Program-made: the position numbers and the translations under genes | Notes under the pieces: model-generated | Told to the model about the DNA's origin: nothing | Seen by the model: only the letters and a program-made list of their open reading frames with translations | Database searches by the model: none | Shown: positions 50,719 through 59,408 of the stretch, one piece after another | Layout of the letters: every line of letters starts with the position of its first letter | Numbering within the stretch: position 1 is the first letter of the stretch | Assembly (NCBI RefSeq): GCF_900119825.1 | Contig: NZ_FPKR01000003.1 | Span: 248,001-312,000, forward strand | Source of the DNA: Chitinimonas taiwanensis DSM 18899 | GTDB taxonomy: Bacteria > Pseudomonadota > Gammaproteobacteria > Burkholderiales > Chitinimonadaceae | Direction of reading: 5' to 3' | DNA length: 64,000 nt

Positions 50719-52908
50719 ATGCCGCTGCGTTTCCGCCCCTTTCTGCTTGCCGCCTGCCTCTTGCCCAGCCTGAGCCTCGCGGCCGAGATGCCGCGTGTCG
50801 CCCTGGTGCTGGGTGGCGGCGGCGCGCGTGGCCTAGCCCATGTGGGCGTGCTCAAGGTGCTGGAGGAGGCGCGCATCCCGGTCGACTGCGTGGTCGGCAC
50901 CAGTATGGGGGCGCTGGTGGGCGGCCTGTACGCGTCGGGCAAGAGCGCCGCCGAGGTGGATAAGGCAGTGGCGGCGATCAACTGGGACGATGTGCTCAAT
51001 GACCGGCCGCAGCGCCAGCAGCGCAGCTTTCACGATAAGCAGGACGACTGGCTGAATATGATGGACCTGGGTCTCGGTCTGTCCGATAGCGGCCAAATGC
51101 TGTTTCCCAAGGGCGCGCTCGGCACCCAGAAGGTTGATCTGTTGATCCGCCGTCTGGTTAATGGCGCCACGCTGAACCGCTTCGACGAACTGCCGCTGCC
51201 TTACCGCGCGGTGGCAGCCGACCTGGAAAACGGCGATATGGTGGTGCTGTCGCGTGGCGACCTGGCCGCCGCCATGCGCGCCAGCATGGCGGTGCCGGGC
51301 GTGTTCCCGCCGGTGGAGCGCGATACCCGCGTCCTGGTGGATGGGGGGATTGCACGCAACCTGCCGGTGGATGTGGCGCGTGGTGTATGCGGTGAGGTGG
51401 TGATCGCGGTCGATGTCGGTTCGCCCCTGCTGACCCGTAAGCAGGCTAGCGATGTGCTGAGCATTTCCGACCAGACCGTGCGTGTGCTGACCCAACGCAA
51501 TGTGGATGAGCAGATCCGCCAGCTGGCCGCGCGCGACATCCTGATCCGCCCTGACCTTGGCAGCATGTCTTCGAGCAGCTTCAATGAAGGCCCGATGGCC
51601 CAGGCCGCTGGCGAGAAAGCCGCGCGCGAGCTGCTGCCCATGCTGCAGTCGCTGAGCGTGAGCGAGGCCGATTACGCGGCCTGGCGCGCCAAGCTGGCCG
51701 CACGTCGCTTCGACCCGGGTCCGGTGCTGGCGGTGGAGGTGGAGCCGACCCGCTTCGTCAACCCAAGCATCCTGCGCGATCTGCTCGATGTGAAGCTGGG
51801 TAAGCCGCTCGACCTCGATGCGCTCGAGCACAAGCTCGGTAATGTGTATGCGCGCGACGATTTCGAGCAGATCGACTACCGATTGCTGCCTGGCGTGGGC
51901 GGGCATGCGATCAGCCTCAGCGCGCGCGAGAAATCCTGGGGGCCTGGCTATCTCGATCTGGGCTTGGGCATGCGCACCGACTTCGAGGATGACTCTGCCT
52001 TCCAGCTCTCCGCCCAGTACCGGCGCAGCTGGTTGAACCGGCTAGGTGGCGAGTGGAAGAGCCGCCTGCTGATCGGCGAGGCGCGCGGCCTATACACCAG
52101 TCTGTACCAGCCGCTCAGCCTGGATGGCGAGCTCTACCTGCGCCTGGGGGCCAATGTGAACAGCCGCGGCGTGCCGATCTATCTATTTGGCGAGCGGGTG
52201 GCCGAGTACCGCCAGACCCGCCGCGCGCTGCGCTTTGATATCGGCTCCACCTGGGGGCGCTGGGGGCAGATCAGCGTGGGGGCCGAGCGCGCGGTATCGC
52301 GCTTTGCGCGCAGCACCGGCGCCACCGAGCTGCCGGATGAGCGCCTGAACGAGGGTGGACTGTATCTGAACCTGGCCTACGACCAGCTCGATAGCGCCCG
52401 CTACCCGCGCCAGGGCAGTTATGCGGCGCTCGAGCTGTATCGCTCGCTGCCTGGTCTCGGTGGCTTGGTCGATTACAGGACTGCCACGCTAGACCTCAAG
52501 CAGGCGGCATCTTTCGGGCGCTGGTCGGGCCTGCTGGGCCTCAAGTATGTGCACACCAGCAATGAGGCGCCGTTCGAATTCACCCCCACCGCCGGCGGCC
52601 TGTTCAATCTGTCCGGCTATCACCAGGGCGAGGTGCGCGCCGAGCGCATCGCCAGCGCCCAGCTCCGTATCTCGCAGGATGTGGCCAAGCTCACGCCGCT
52701 GCTCGGCAATGCCGGCTTCTGGGGCGTGTCGCTGGAGGCGGCGCGCATCTGGTCGCCGGTGCTGCAGGGCCTGGATGAGGGGCCGCTGCTGTATTCGGGC
52801 GCGCTCTTTCTTGGCAGCGATACGCGCCTCGGCCCCGCCTATCTGGGGCTGGGCTATGGCGATACCCGCCATCTGCGCGTGTATCTGAGCATCAACGGCG
52901 GTTTCTGA
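50719..52908 (+). CDS. Type Vd autotransporter: patatin-like phospholipase with BamA-like barrel (PlpD type)
   Basis: 729 residues from the ATG at 50719, the size of PlpD. A signal peptide (to about residue 22, LSLAA) is followed by a patatin domain: the oxyanion hole VLGGGGARGLAHVGVLKVLEE (30-50), Ser62 in VVGTSMGALVGG, and the catalytic Asp in VLVDGGIARNLP. A single POTRA-like domain (about 320-390, VLAVEVEPTRFVNPSILRDLLDVKLGKPLD) leads to a 16-strand BamA/TamA-like barrel ending in a terminal Phe. The phospholipase is exported to the cell surface. It is preceded by a 44-base gap after the GcvA-like gene. Confidence 0.9.
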   Translation: MPLRFRPFLLAACLLPSLSLAAEMPRVALVLGGGGARGLAHVGVLKVLEEARIPVDCVVGTSMGALVGGLYASGKSAAEVDKAVAAINWDDVLNDRPQRQQRSFHDKQDDWLNMMDLGLGLSDSGQMLFPKGALGTQKVDLLIRRLVNGATLNRFDELPLPYRAVAADLENGDMVVLSRGDLAAAMRASMAVPGVFPPVERDTRVLVDGGIARNLPVDVARGVCGEVVIAVDVGSPLLTRKQASDVLSISDQTVRVLTQRNVDEQIRQLAARDILIRPDLGSMSSSSFNEGPMAQAAGEKAARELLPMLQSLSVSEADYAAWRAKLAARRFDPGPVLAVEVEPTRFVNPSILRDLLDVKLGKPLDLDALEHKLGNVYARDDFEQIDYRLLPGVGGHAISLSAREKSWGPGYLDLGLGMRTDFEDDSAFQLSAQYRRSWLNRLGGEWKSRLLIGEARGLYTSLYQPLSLDGELYLRLGANVNSRGVPIYLFGERVAEYRQTRRALRFDIGSTWGRWGQISVGAERAVSRFARSTGATELPDERLNEGGLYLNLAYDQLDSARYPRQGSYAALELYRSLPGLGGLVDYRTATLDLKQAASFGRWSGLLGLKYVHTSNEAPFEFTPTAGGLFNLSGYHQGEVRAERIASAQLRISQDVAKLTPLLGNAGFWGVSLEAARIWSPVLQGLDEGPLLYSGALFLGSDTRLGPAYLGLGYGDTRHLRVYLSINGGF

Positions 52909-52913
52909 GCGGC

Positions 52914-53855
52914 TTAGCGCGCGCCGGGTTGATAGGCGAGCCAGGGGTCGGTGCTGCTGTCGGCGGCAAATTCGGCGAAGCGGGCGATGATGAAGTCGGC
53001 CGCACCGCGCACCTTGGCGGACAGAAAGCGCCGGCTCGGATAGACCATATACAGATCGAGCCGCGCCGCGCGCCAGCCCGGTAGCACCTGCACCAGGCTG
53101 CCGGCGCGCAGCGATTCGCTCACCACATAGGACGGCAGCAGGGTGATGCCCATGCCGTCCAGCGTACAGGCGCGCAACACCTCCACCGCATTGCAACTCA
53201 GTATCGGCACCGGCCAGGGCACGGCTACCGCCTCGTCCTCGCTGCGATAGAGCTTGCTCACATTGCGCGCGCCATCGCTTTGCAGGATGGCATGGCCGGC
53301 CAGCTCGGACGGTTGCAAGGGCGTGCCGGCATGGGCGAGATAGGCGGGCGAGGCGCACAGGATGACCTCGGAAAAAGCCAGCTTGCGCGCCACCATGCTG
53401 CTCGCCAGGCCCTGCTGACCGAAGAGCAGGGCCAGATCGAAGCCCTCCTCGACCAGATCGACCGAGCGGGTGCCGAGCACCAGTTCGACCTGCACCTCGG
53501 GAAAGGCCGCCCGGTAGGCGGGCAGCAGCGGGGCCAGATGGTGCTGGGCAAAGCCGAGCGGTGCATAGGCGCGCAGCACGCCGCTTGGCTCGCGCTGGCG
53601 CGTGCTCAGCTGGTCCTCGGCATCGCTGACGGCTTCCAGAATGTCGTGGCAACGGGCCAGATAGGTCTGGCCCGCCTCGGTCAGCGACAGGCGGCGCGTG
53701 GTGCGCTGCATGAGTCGCACACCGAGTTCGCGCTCCAGTTCCGACACGATCAGCGAGACCGAGGCCTTCGACAGGCCAAGGCTGTCGGCCGCCTTCACAA
53801 AGCTGCCGGTCTCGGCCACCCGCACAAAAGTCTGCATGGCACGGAAGCGGTCCAT
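52914..53855 (-). CDS. LysR-family transcriptional regulator
   Basis: 313 residues. The HTH reads MDRFRAMQTFVRVAETGSFVKAADSLGLSKASVSLIVSELERELGVRLMQRTTRRLSLTEAG, placing it in the large group that includes the AaeR/DmlR regulators. GGGAA lies seven bases before the ATG. It is divergent from the outer membrane barrel gene across 158 bases, which may be its target, and convergent with the type Vd gene. The ligand is unknown. Confidence 0.9.
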   Translation of the reverse strand: MDRFRAMQTFVRVAETGSFVKAADSLGLSKASVSLIVSELERELGVRLMQRTTRRLSLTEAGQTYLARCHDILEAVSDAEDQLSTRQREPSGVLRAYAPLGFAQHHLAPLLPAYRAAFPEVQVELVLGTRSVDLVEEGFDLALLFGQQGLASSMVARKLAFSEVILCASPAYLAHAGTPLQPSELAGHAILQSDGARNVSKLYRSEDEAVAVPWPVPILSCNAVEVLRACTLDGMGITLLPSYVVSESLRAGSLVQVLPGWRAARLDLYMVYPSRRFLSAKVRGAADFIIARFAEFAADSSTDPWLAYQPGAR

Positions 53856-54013
53856 GGCAAAAGTTCCCGATTATTGTTTAAGGATATCGAACTATGTATT
53901 GAAAGATTGCTGGTTTATCTGGTTATGGTCAAACGGCAAGATGCAAACCGTGACGCAAGCAAGCGCACCCCGGCCTTCAAGCCGGCCCTACTGCAACCAC
54001 GAAAGGATTCATC

Positions 54014-54508
54014 ATGACCATGACCAAACAGACTATTGCCCTGAGCGCACTGATCGCCGGCCTGAGCGCTGTGCCGGCCATGGCCGACGCCAGCACTGGC
54101 GCCTATGTATTCGGCCAGACCACCCATGCACGGGAAACGGAAGGCAAGAAGGATGTCGCCAACGGCCTGGGCGCCGGTGTCGGCTACCGTTTCACCGAGA
54201 ACATCGCGCTGGAAGGCGGCTACACCGGCCTGAAGGACCGCGACAACGGCATGGCCGACCAGAGCGCGAATATCCGCGCCGTCGGCATCCTGCCAGTCAC
54301 TGAACAGATCGAGGTATTCGGCAAGGTCGGCTACGCCCGTACCGGCACCACCCTGGGCAACCACGCCAAGGACGGCCTGACCGCCGGTGTGGGCGCCAGC
54401 TACGCGCTGGACAAGAACTGGGCGATCCGCGCCGACTACGACCGCCTGAAGGACAACGGCGAACAGCGCATCAACGCCTACTCGGCCGGCGTGCAGTACA
54501 AGTTCTGA
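54014..54508 (+). CDS. Small outer membrane beta-barrel protein
   Basis: 164 residues. The signal peptide ends near residue 25 (AVPAMA|DAS). The rest is an eight-strand-like barrel with alternating residues (GAGVGYRFTENIALEGGYTGL, VFGKVGYARTG, GVGASYALDKNWAIRADYDRL) and a terminal YSAGVQYKF, the Phe-ending insertion signal for BAM. It resembles the OmpA-like/porin-family transmembrane domain without the peptidoglycan-binding part. AAGGA precedes the ATG. Probably regulated by the divergent LysR. Confidence 0.85.
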   Translation: MTMTKQTIALSALIAGLSAVPAMADASTGAYVFGQTTHARETEGKKDVANGLGAGVGYRFTENIALEGGYTGLKDRDNGMADQSANIRAVGILPVTEQIEVFGKVGYARTGTTLGNHAKDGLTAGVGASYALDKNWAIRADYDRLKDNGEQRINAYSAGVQYKF

Positions 54509-54549
54509 TGCTGTGATGCTTTGATCGGAATCTCCCCTCCCCAAAATGC

Positions 54550-54576
54550 GCGCGCCTAGTAGGCGCGCTTTTTTTT
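54550..54576 (+). terminator. Terminator after the outer membrane barrel gene
   Basis: GCGCGCCT-AGT-AGGCGCGC followed by eight T residues. Confidence 0.9.
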
Positions 54577-54600
54577 GGACGGCAGGGTAGGGGGAGTCGA

Positions 54601-55491
54601 TCAGCCCGACTTACGCAGCAACTGCTGGATGCTGGAGAAATCCAGCCCGCCCTTGCCCTGGCCGCTATGCAGCGCGTACAGGCTGCGTGCGGTGGCGCCG
54701 AGTGGGGTGCTGGCCTTGGCGGCCAGGGCGGCTTCCATGGCGAGGCCCAGGTCTTTCAGCATCAGGTCCACGCCGAAGCCGCCCTCGTAATCGCGGCTGG
54801 CGGGCACGCTGTCCATCACGCCCGGCCAGGGGTTGTACTTCTCCAGGCTCCAGTTGCCGCCCGAGCTCACGCGCATGATGTCGGACAGCACCTTGGGGTC
54901 GAGGCCGTTGGCGACGCCGAGGTTGAGCGCCTCGGCCGTGCCTATCATGTGCACGGCCAGCAGCATGTTATTGGCGATCTTGGCCACCTGGCCGGCGCCA
55001 GCAGCACCGGCGTGGAACAGATTCTTGCCCATGGCCTCCAGTACCGGTCGCGCACGGTCGAGCGCGGCGGCTTCACCACCAAGGATAAAAGTCAGCGTGC
55101 CGGCCGCGGCGCCGGCGGTGCCGCCCGATACCGGCGCATCCAGCATGGCAATGTCACGCGCCTTGGCGGCGGCGTGCACCTTGCGCGCCACCTCGGGCGA
55201 GATGGTCGAGCATTCGAGGATCAGCGCGCCGGGCTCAATTGCGTGGACCAGGCGACCCTCGCCCAGGTAGAGCGCGTCCACATGCTGGCTAGCCGGCAGC
55301 ATGCTGATCACGATGTCGGCCTCCATGACCGCGTGCAGCGCATTCGGCGCGGCTTCGGCGCCCAGCGCGACCGCGGCCTGCACCGAAGCAGGCACCAGAT
55401 CGAAGACCTTCAGCGTGTGGCCGGCCTTGATGAGATTGGCGGCCATCGGGCCACCCATATGGCCAAGGCCGATAAAGGCGATGCGGGACAT
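54601..55491 (-). CDS. mmsB: 3-hydroxyisobutyrate dehydrogenase
   Basis: 296 residues from the ATG at 55491, with CAGGAG upstream. It oxidises 3-hydroxyisobutyrate to methylmalonate semialdehyde in valine catabolism. The NAD-binding motif FIGLGHMGGPMAANL opens the protein, followed by the substrate-binding DAPVSGGTAGAAAGTL, the catalytic Lys in GAGQVAKIANNML and the C-terminal KDLGLAMEAA. It lies 84 bases after mmsA, the enzyme for the next step, in the expected operon. Confidence 0.92.
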   Translation of the reverse strand: MSRIAFIGLGHMGGPMAANLIKAGHTLKVFDLVPASVQAAVALGAEAAPNALHAVMEADIVISMLPASQHVDALYLGEGRLVHAIEPGALILECSTISPEVARKVHAAAKARDIAMLDAPVSGGTAGAAAGTLTFILGGEAAALDRARPVLEAMGKNLFHAGAAGAGQVAKIANNMLLAVHMIGTAEALNLGVANGLDPKVLSDIMRVSSGGNWSLEKYNPWPGVMDSVPASRDYEGGFGVDLMLKDLGLAMEAALAAKASTPLGATARSLYALHSGQGKGGLDFSSIQQLLRKSG

Positions 55492-55575
55492 GTTGTGCTC
55501 CTGGTTATGTGGCGCCGCCCACGCGCGGGGCGGTCGTGGCCACCGTGCTGGCGGTGGCACTGGCGTTATAGCGTT

Positions 55576-57072
55576 TCAGCGCAGCGCAATCGTGGTATTG
55601 ACCGGCCCAGCCGTACTCGCGTCGTCGAACCAGCGCGCGGTGACCGTCTTGGTCTGGGTGTAGAAGCGGATCACCTCCTTGCCATAGGGGCCGAGGTCGC
55701 CGAGCTTGGAGCCGCGTGAGCCGGTGAAGCTGAAGAAGGGCACAGGCACCGGAATCGGCACATTGATGCCGACCTGGCCGACATCGATATCGTGTTGGAA
55801 GCGCCGCGCGGCCGCGCCGCTCTGGGTGAACAGCGCGGTGCCATTGCCATAGGGGTTGGCGTTAACGAAGGCAATCGCCTCGTCCAGCGTGTCCACTTCC
55901 ACAATGCACAGCACCGGGCCGAAGATTTCCTGTTCATACACCTGCATGCCGGCCTTTACGCCCGAGAAGATGGTCGGGCCGACGAAATTGCCATGCGCAT
56001 AGCCGGGCACGCTGGGCTTGCGGCCATCCAGCTCCAGCCGCGCGCCTTCCTGTACGCCCTGGGCGATCAGGCCTTCCACGCGTGCCAGTGCCTGCGGGTT
56101 GATCAGCGGGCCGAGGTCGGCACCGGCCTCGTGACCGGCGCTGACCTTGAGCGTCTGCGCGCGCGCCACGATGTCGGGAATCCAGCTGCGTGCCTCGCCC
56201 ACCAGCACCGCCACCGAGGTGGCCATGCAGCGCTGGCCGGCCGCGCCAAAAGCGGCGCCGACCAGGGCATTCAGCGCCTGCTCCTTATTGGCATCGGGCA
56301 GGAACACCGCATGGTTCTTCGCGCCCAGCATGGCTTGTACGCGCTTGCCGTGCTCGCTGGCGCGCCGGTACACATGGGTGCCAACGCCAACCGAGCCGAC
56401 AAAAGACACCGCCTTGATATTCGGGTGGTCGCACAGCGCATTGACCGCTTCCACCCCGCCATGCACGACATTCAGCACGCCCTTGGGCAGACCGGCACGC
56501 TGGGCCAGCTCGGCCAGCAGCATGGGGGTCAGCGGGTCCTGCTCGCTCGGCTTGAGCACAAAGGTATTGCCGCTCACGCAGGCCATGGGGAACATCCACA
56601 GCGGAATCATGGCCGGGAAGTTGAACGGGGTGATGCCCGCGCACACGCCCAGCGGCTGGCGAATCGTGTAGGTATCCACGCCGCCGGCCACGTTCTCGGC
56701 GAATTCGCCCAGCTGCAGGCTGCCGATCGCGCAGGCATGCTCGACCACTTCCAGGCCGCGGAACACATCGCCCTTGGCATCGGCCAGGGTCTTGCCCTGC
56801 TCGCGGGTCAGCGTGGTGGCCAGCAGGTCCATATGCTCGCGTATCAGCGCCTGCAGGCGCAGGAACACGCGCGCACGTTCGGCAATCGGGGTGGCACGCC
56901 AGGCCGGGAAGGCCGCCTTGGCGGCGGCAACGGCGCTGGCTACCTCATCGGCATCGCACATCGGCACGCGCGCCAGCACTTCCTGGGTGGCCGGGTTGCG
57001 TACCTCCTGCCATTGGCGGGCCTGCGATTCGGCGAATTCGCCATTGATCAGTAGTTTCACGGTCGGGGTCAT
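55576..57072 (-). CDS. mmsA: Methylmalonate-semialdehyde dehydrogenase (acylating)
   Basis: 498 residues from the ATG at 57072, with CAGGAG upstream. It converts methylmalonate semialdehyde to propionyl-CoA in valine (and thymine) breakdown. The catalytic Cys282 is in [10 protein letters not shown], and [18 protein letters not shown] is the typical CoA-dependent ALDH6 segment. The general-base Glu of ordinary aldehyde dehydrogenases is absent, as in this family. It is the first gene of the mmsAB operon, and a LiuR-like palindrome lies 62 bases upstream. Confidence 0.94.
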   Translation of the reverse strand: MTPTVKLLINGEFAESQARQWQEVRNPATQEVLARVPMCDADEVASAVAAAKAAFPAWRATPIAERARVFLRLQALIREHMDLLATTLTREQGKTLADAKGDVFRGLEVVEHACAIGSLQLGEFAENVAGGVDTYTIRQPLGVCAGITPFNFPAMIPLWMFPMACVSGNTFVLKPSEQDPLTPMLLAELAQRAGLPKGVLNVVHGGVEAVNALCDHPNIKAVSFVGSVGVGTHVYRRASEHGKRVQAMLGAKNHAVFLPDANKEQALNALVGAAFGAAGQRCMATSVAVLVGEARSWIPDIVARAQTLKVSAGHEAGADLGPLINPQALARVEGLIAQGVQEGARLELDGRKPSVPGYAHGNFVGPTIFSGVKAGMQVYEQEIFGPVLCIVEVDTLDEAIAFVNANPYGNGTALFTQSGAAARRFQHDIDVGQVGINVPIPVPVPFFSFTGSRGSKLGDLGPYGKEVIRFYTQTKTVTARWFDDASTAGPVNTTIALR

Positions 57073-57133
57073 GTCTCGCTCCTGGTTTTTATCAGCCGCT
57101 GCGGGGCAGCACTGCCGACTTTGTAGCGTCACG

Positions 57134-57149
57134 TTGACGTAAACGTCAA
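57134..57149. promoter_or_regulatory. LiuR-like operator upstream of mmsA
   Basis: TTGACGTAAACGTCAA is a 7-2-7 inverted repeat matching the motif reported for LiuR, the MerR-type regulator of branched-chain amino-acid catabolism. It lies 62 bases before the mmsA start codon. Confidence 0.65.
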
Positions 57150-57263
57150 TTAAATCCTGTCGCGCTGTGGGTAGCGTGGGGCGCCAGCCGCATCGTTCAA
57201 GTGATAGTGGCTTGGACTGGTTAAGATGCCGGGCAGTGCCTGACATAGAACAAGGGGAGACGG

Positions 57264-58058
57264 ATGGATTACCAGCAGCAGGTGGTGTGGATTACTGGCG
57301 CCAGCAGTGGCATTGGCGAGGCGCTGGCCTATGCGCTGGCGGCACGGGGCGCGCGGCTGGTGCTGTCGGCGCGGCGCGTGGATGAGCTGGCGCGCGTGCG
57401 CGCGGCCTGTGCGCGGCCCGAGCAACATCTGCTGATGCCGCTCGACCTGGCCGAGCCGGACAGCTTTGCCGCCAAGGTGGCCGAGGTCGAGGCGCAGTGC
57501 GGGCGCATCGACATGCTGATTAACAATGCCGGTGTCTCGCAGCGCGCGCTGGCGCGCGATACCCGCTTCGAGGTCGACCGTCGCCTGATCGAGGTCAACT
57601 ACCTGGGTACGGTGGCGCTGAGCAAGGCGGTGCTGCCCGGCATGCTGGCACGCGGGCGCGGACATTTCGTTACCGTCACCAGCCTGGTCGGCAAGTTCGG
57701 CACGCCAATGCGTTCGAGCTATGCGGCGGCCAAGCATGCTTTGCACGGCTTTTTCGATTCGCTGCGCGCCGAGCTGTGGCGCGATGGCATCGCGGTCACC
57801 CTGGTCTGTCCGGGCTTTATCAAGACCAATCTGCCCCTGGTGGCCTTGACCGCCGATGGCAGCCCGCAGGGGCGCATGGACCAGGCGCAAGAGAACGGTA
57901 TTGCGCCGGATGAATGCGCGCGGCGCATCCTGCGCGGTCTGGATGCCGGTCAGGTCGAGATTGTGGTGGCTGGCCCGCGCGAGCGGCTGGGCCTCATGAT
58001 CAAGCGCTTCGCGCCCAGCCTGTTCAACCGGCTGATCCGCAAGGCCAGTGTGACCTGA
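57264..58058 (+). CDS. Short-chain dehydrogenase/reductase, first of a tandem pair
   Basis: 264 residues. A classical SDR with [16 protein letters not shown] (11-26), NNAG, and the catalytic Tyr/Lys in [21 protein letters not shown]. The tail ([22 protein letters not shown]) resembles the membrane-associating end of DHRS7-like enzymes. Its stop overlaps the start of the next gene (TGATG), and the two proteins are closely related, so this is a recent-looking tandem duplication. The substrate is unknown, probably lipid-like. Confidence 0.88.
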   Translation: MDYQQQVVWITGASSGIGEALAYALAARGARLVLSARRVDELARVRAACARPEQHLLMPLDLAEPDSFAAKVAEVEAQCGRIDMLINNAGVSQRALARDTRFEVDRRLIEVNYLGTVALSKAVLPGMLARGRGHFVTVTSLVGKFGTPMRSSYAAAKHALHGFFDSLRAELWRDGIAVTLVCPGFIKTNLPLVALTADGSPQGRMDQAQENGIAPDECARRILRGLDAGQVEIVVAGPRERLGLMIKRFAPSLFNRLIRKASVT

Positions 58059-58858
58059 TGGGCAAGCCAGCATTTGATGGTCAGCGCATCTGGATTACCG
58101 GCGCCAGCAGCGGCATCGGCGAGGCGCTGGCCTATGCGCTGGCCGGGCAGGGCGCGCGTTTGGTGCTGTCGGCACGCCGCGTGGCCGAGCTGGAGCGGGT
58201 GCGCGCGGCCTGCGCGAAACCCGAGCAGCACCTTGTCTATCCGCTCGATATGGCTGTGCCCGACAGCTTTGCCGCGGCAGTACAGGCGCTTGAGGCCCAG
58301 CATGGGCCCATCGATGTGCTGATCCTGAATGCCGGTATTGCGCAGCGCAGCTGGGCGCGCGATACCAGCGTGGCGGTGGACAGACAGCTGATGACTATCA
58401 ACTTCCTCGGCCCCATCGCGCTGAGCAAGGCGTTGCTGCCCAGCATGCTGGTGCGCGGGCAGGGGCGGCTGGTGGTGATCAGCAGCGTGATGGGCAAGGT
58501 CGGCACCCCGCGCCGCACGGGCTACGCGGCCAGCAAGCATGCCTTGCATGGCTATTTCGATTCGCTGCGCGCCGAGCTCGCAGGCAGCGGCATCCTTATC
58601 CAGTTGGTCTGTCCCGGTTTCATCCATACCCAGCTGCCCCACGCCGCCCTGCTGGGTGACGGTAGTCCGCAAGGGCATGCGGATGCCTTGCCACGCCAGG
58701 GCCTGGCGGCCGCGCGTTGCGCGCAGCAGATCGTTCGTGGCCTGGCACGTGGTCGGGACGAGTTCTGCGTGGGTGGCGCCGAACGTCATGCGGCCTGGCT
58801 GGGGCGCTGGTTCCCCGGCTTGTATCGCTGGCTCTTGCGCCGGGTGCGCATCAGCTGA
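58058..58858 (+). CDS. Short-chain dehydrogenase/reductase, second of a tandem pair
   Basis: 266 residues, start codon overlapping the stop of the first copy. It shares [16 protein letters not shown], the SARRV-x-EL-x-RVRAAC segment and [20 protein letters not shown] with its neighbour. The NNAG motif is altered to LNAG, and the active-site serine region reads VVISSVMGKVGTP ([13 protein letters not shown] in copy 1). The two could act as a heterodimer or have split substrates. Confidence 0.88.
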   Translation: MGKPAFDGQRIWITGASSGIGEALAYALAGQGARLVLSARRVAELERVRAACAKPEQHLVYPLDMAVPDSFAAAVQALEAQHGPIDVLILNAGIAQRSWARDTSVAVDRQLMTINFLGPIALSKALLPSMLVRGQGRLVVISSVMGKVGTPRRTGYAASKHALHGYFDSLRAELAGSGILIQLVCPGFIHTQLPHAALLGDGSPQGHADALPRQGLAAARCAQQIVRGLARGRDEFCVGGAERHAAWLGRWFPGLYRWLLRRVRIS

Positions 58859-58970
58859 TCCGAGCTCGGGCTGGCTGTGTGCTGGACCGGTTCGCTTGAT
58901 CCTGATTTCGGCAGGCGCCGTTCAGAAAAAATGACAAGCGGTTATTGAAATGTCATAGCGGTAGGCGTAA

Positions 58971-58990
58971 AAATTAGATCTAGCTAATTT
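58971..58990. promoter_or_regulatory. Inverted repeat upstream of the small secreted protein
   Basis: AAATTAG-ATCTAG-CTAATTT, in an AT-rich patch just before the start codon. It may be an operator or part of the promoter. Confidence 0.35.
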
Positions 58991-58994
58991 ACTG

Positions 58995-59408
58995 ATGCCG
59001 GAGCTCGCCATGTTGCCGCTTACCTCGCTGTTCTGCCTGGCCGTATTGGCCTTGCTCAGCCTGCAGGCGCGTGCCGAGGCGGGCTTGCGTGACGACTTGC
59101 CGCCTGAGCCGGGCTTGAGCCAGGCGCGCTGGTCGGTGAACCGGACGGTCGACCCGGCCGCGGCGGCTAGTCCCTGGGGCAATCTGCAGATCGTCAGCAT
59201 GCCAAGCAGTGCGTTTGGTGCTCAGCGTGCGCGCCCACAGCGCGCGCTGCGCTTGAACAGCGCCGGGCTGACCCGTTCGCTGCGTGAAATCGGCCTGCCA
59301 GTTAGCCAGTGCCAGACCCTGGCGCGCATGCCCTCACGCCTACGCAGCAATGGCGGCGGCATCAATCTGCAGCTCTCGCTGACCCTGAGTCTGTCCTGCC
59401 GTTACTAG
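58995..59408 (+). CDS. Small secreted protein of unknown function
   Basis: 137 residues from the ATG at 58995; an in-frame ATG at 59010 is an alternative start. The signal peptide (MLPLTSLFCLAVLALLSLQARA, cut near LQARA) indicates export. The mature protein is Arg- and Ser-rich with two cysteines (SQCQTLARM and LSLSCRY at the end), which could form one disulphide. I do not recognise a family. Its 3' end overlaps the convergent GGDEF-EAL gene by 47 bases. Confidence 0.55.
   Translation: MPELAMLPLTSLFCLAVLALLSLQARAEAGLRDDLPPEPGLSQARWSVNRTVDPAAAASPWGNLQIVSMPSSAFGAQRARPQRALRLNSAGLTRSLREIGLPVSQCQTLARMPSRLRSNGGGINLQLSLTLSLSCRY

Noticed and set aside
55792-57054. 420-codon plus-strand frame opposite mmsA
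   Set aside because: Shadow of mmsA, with no ribosome site or domain.
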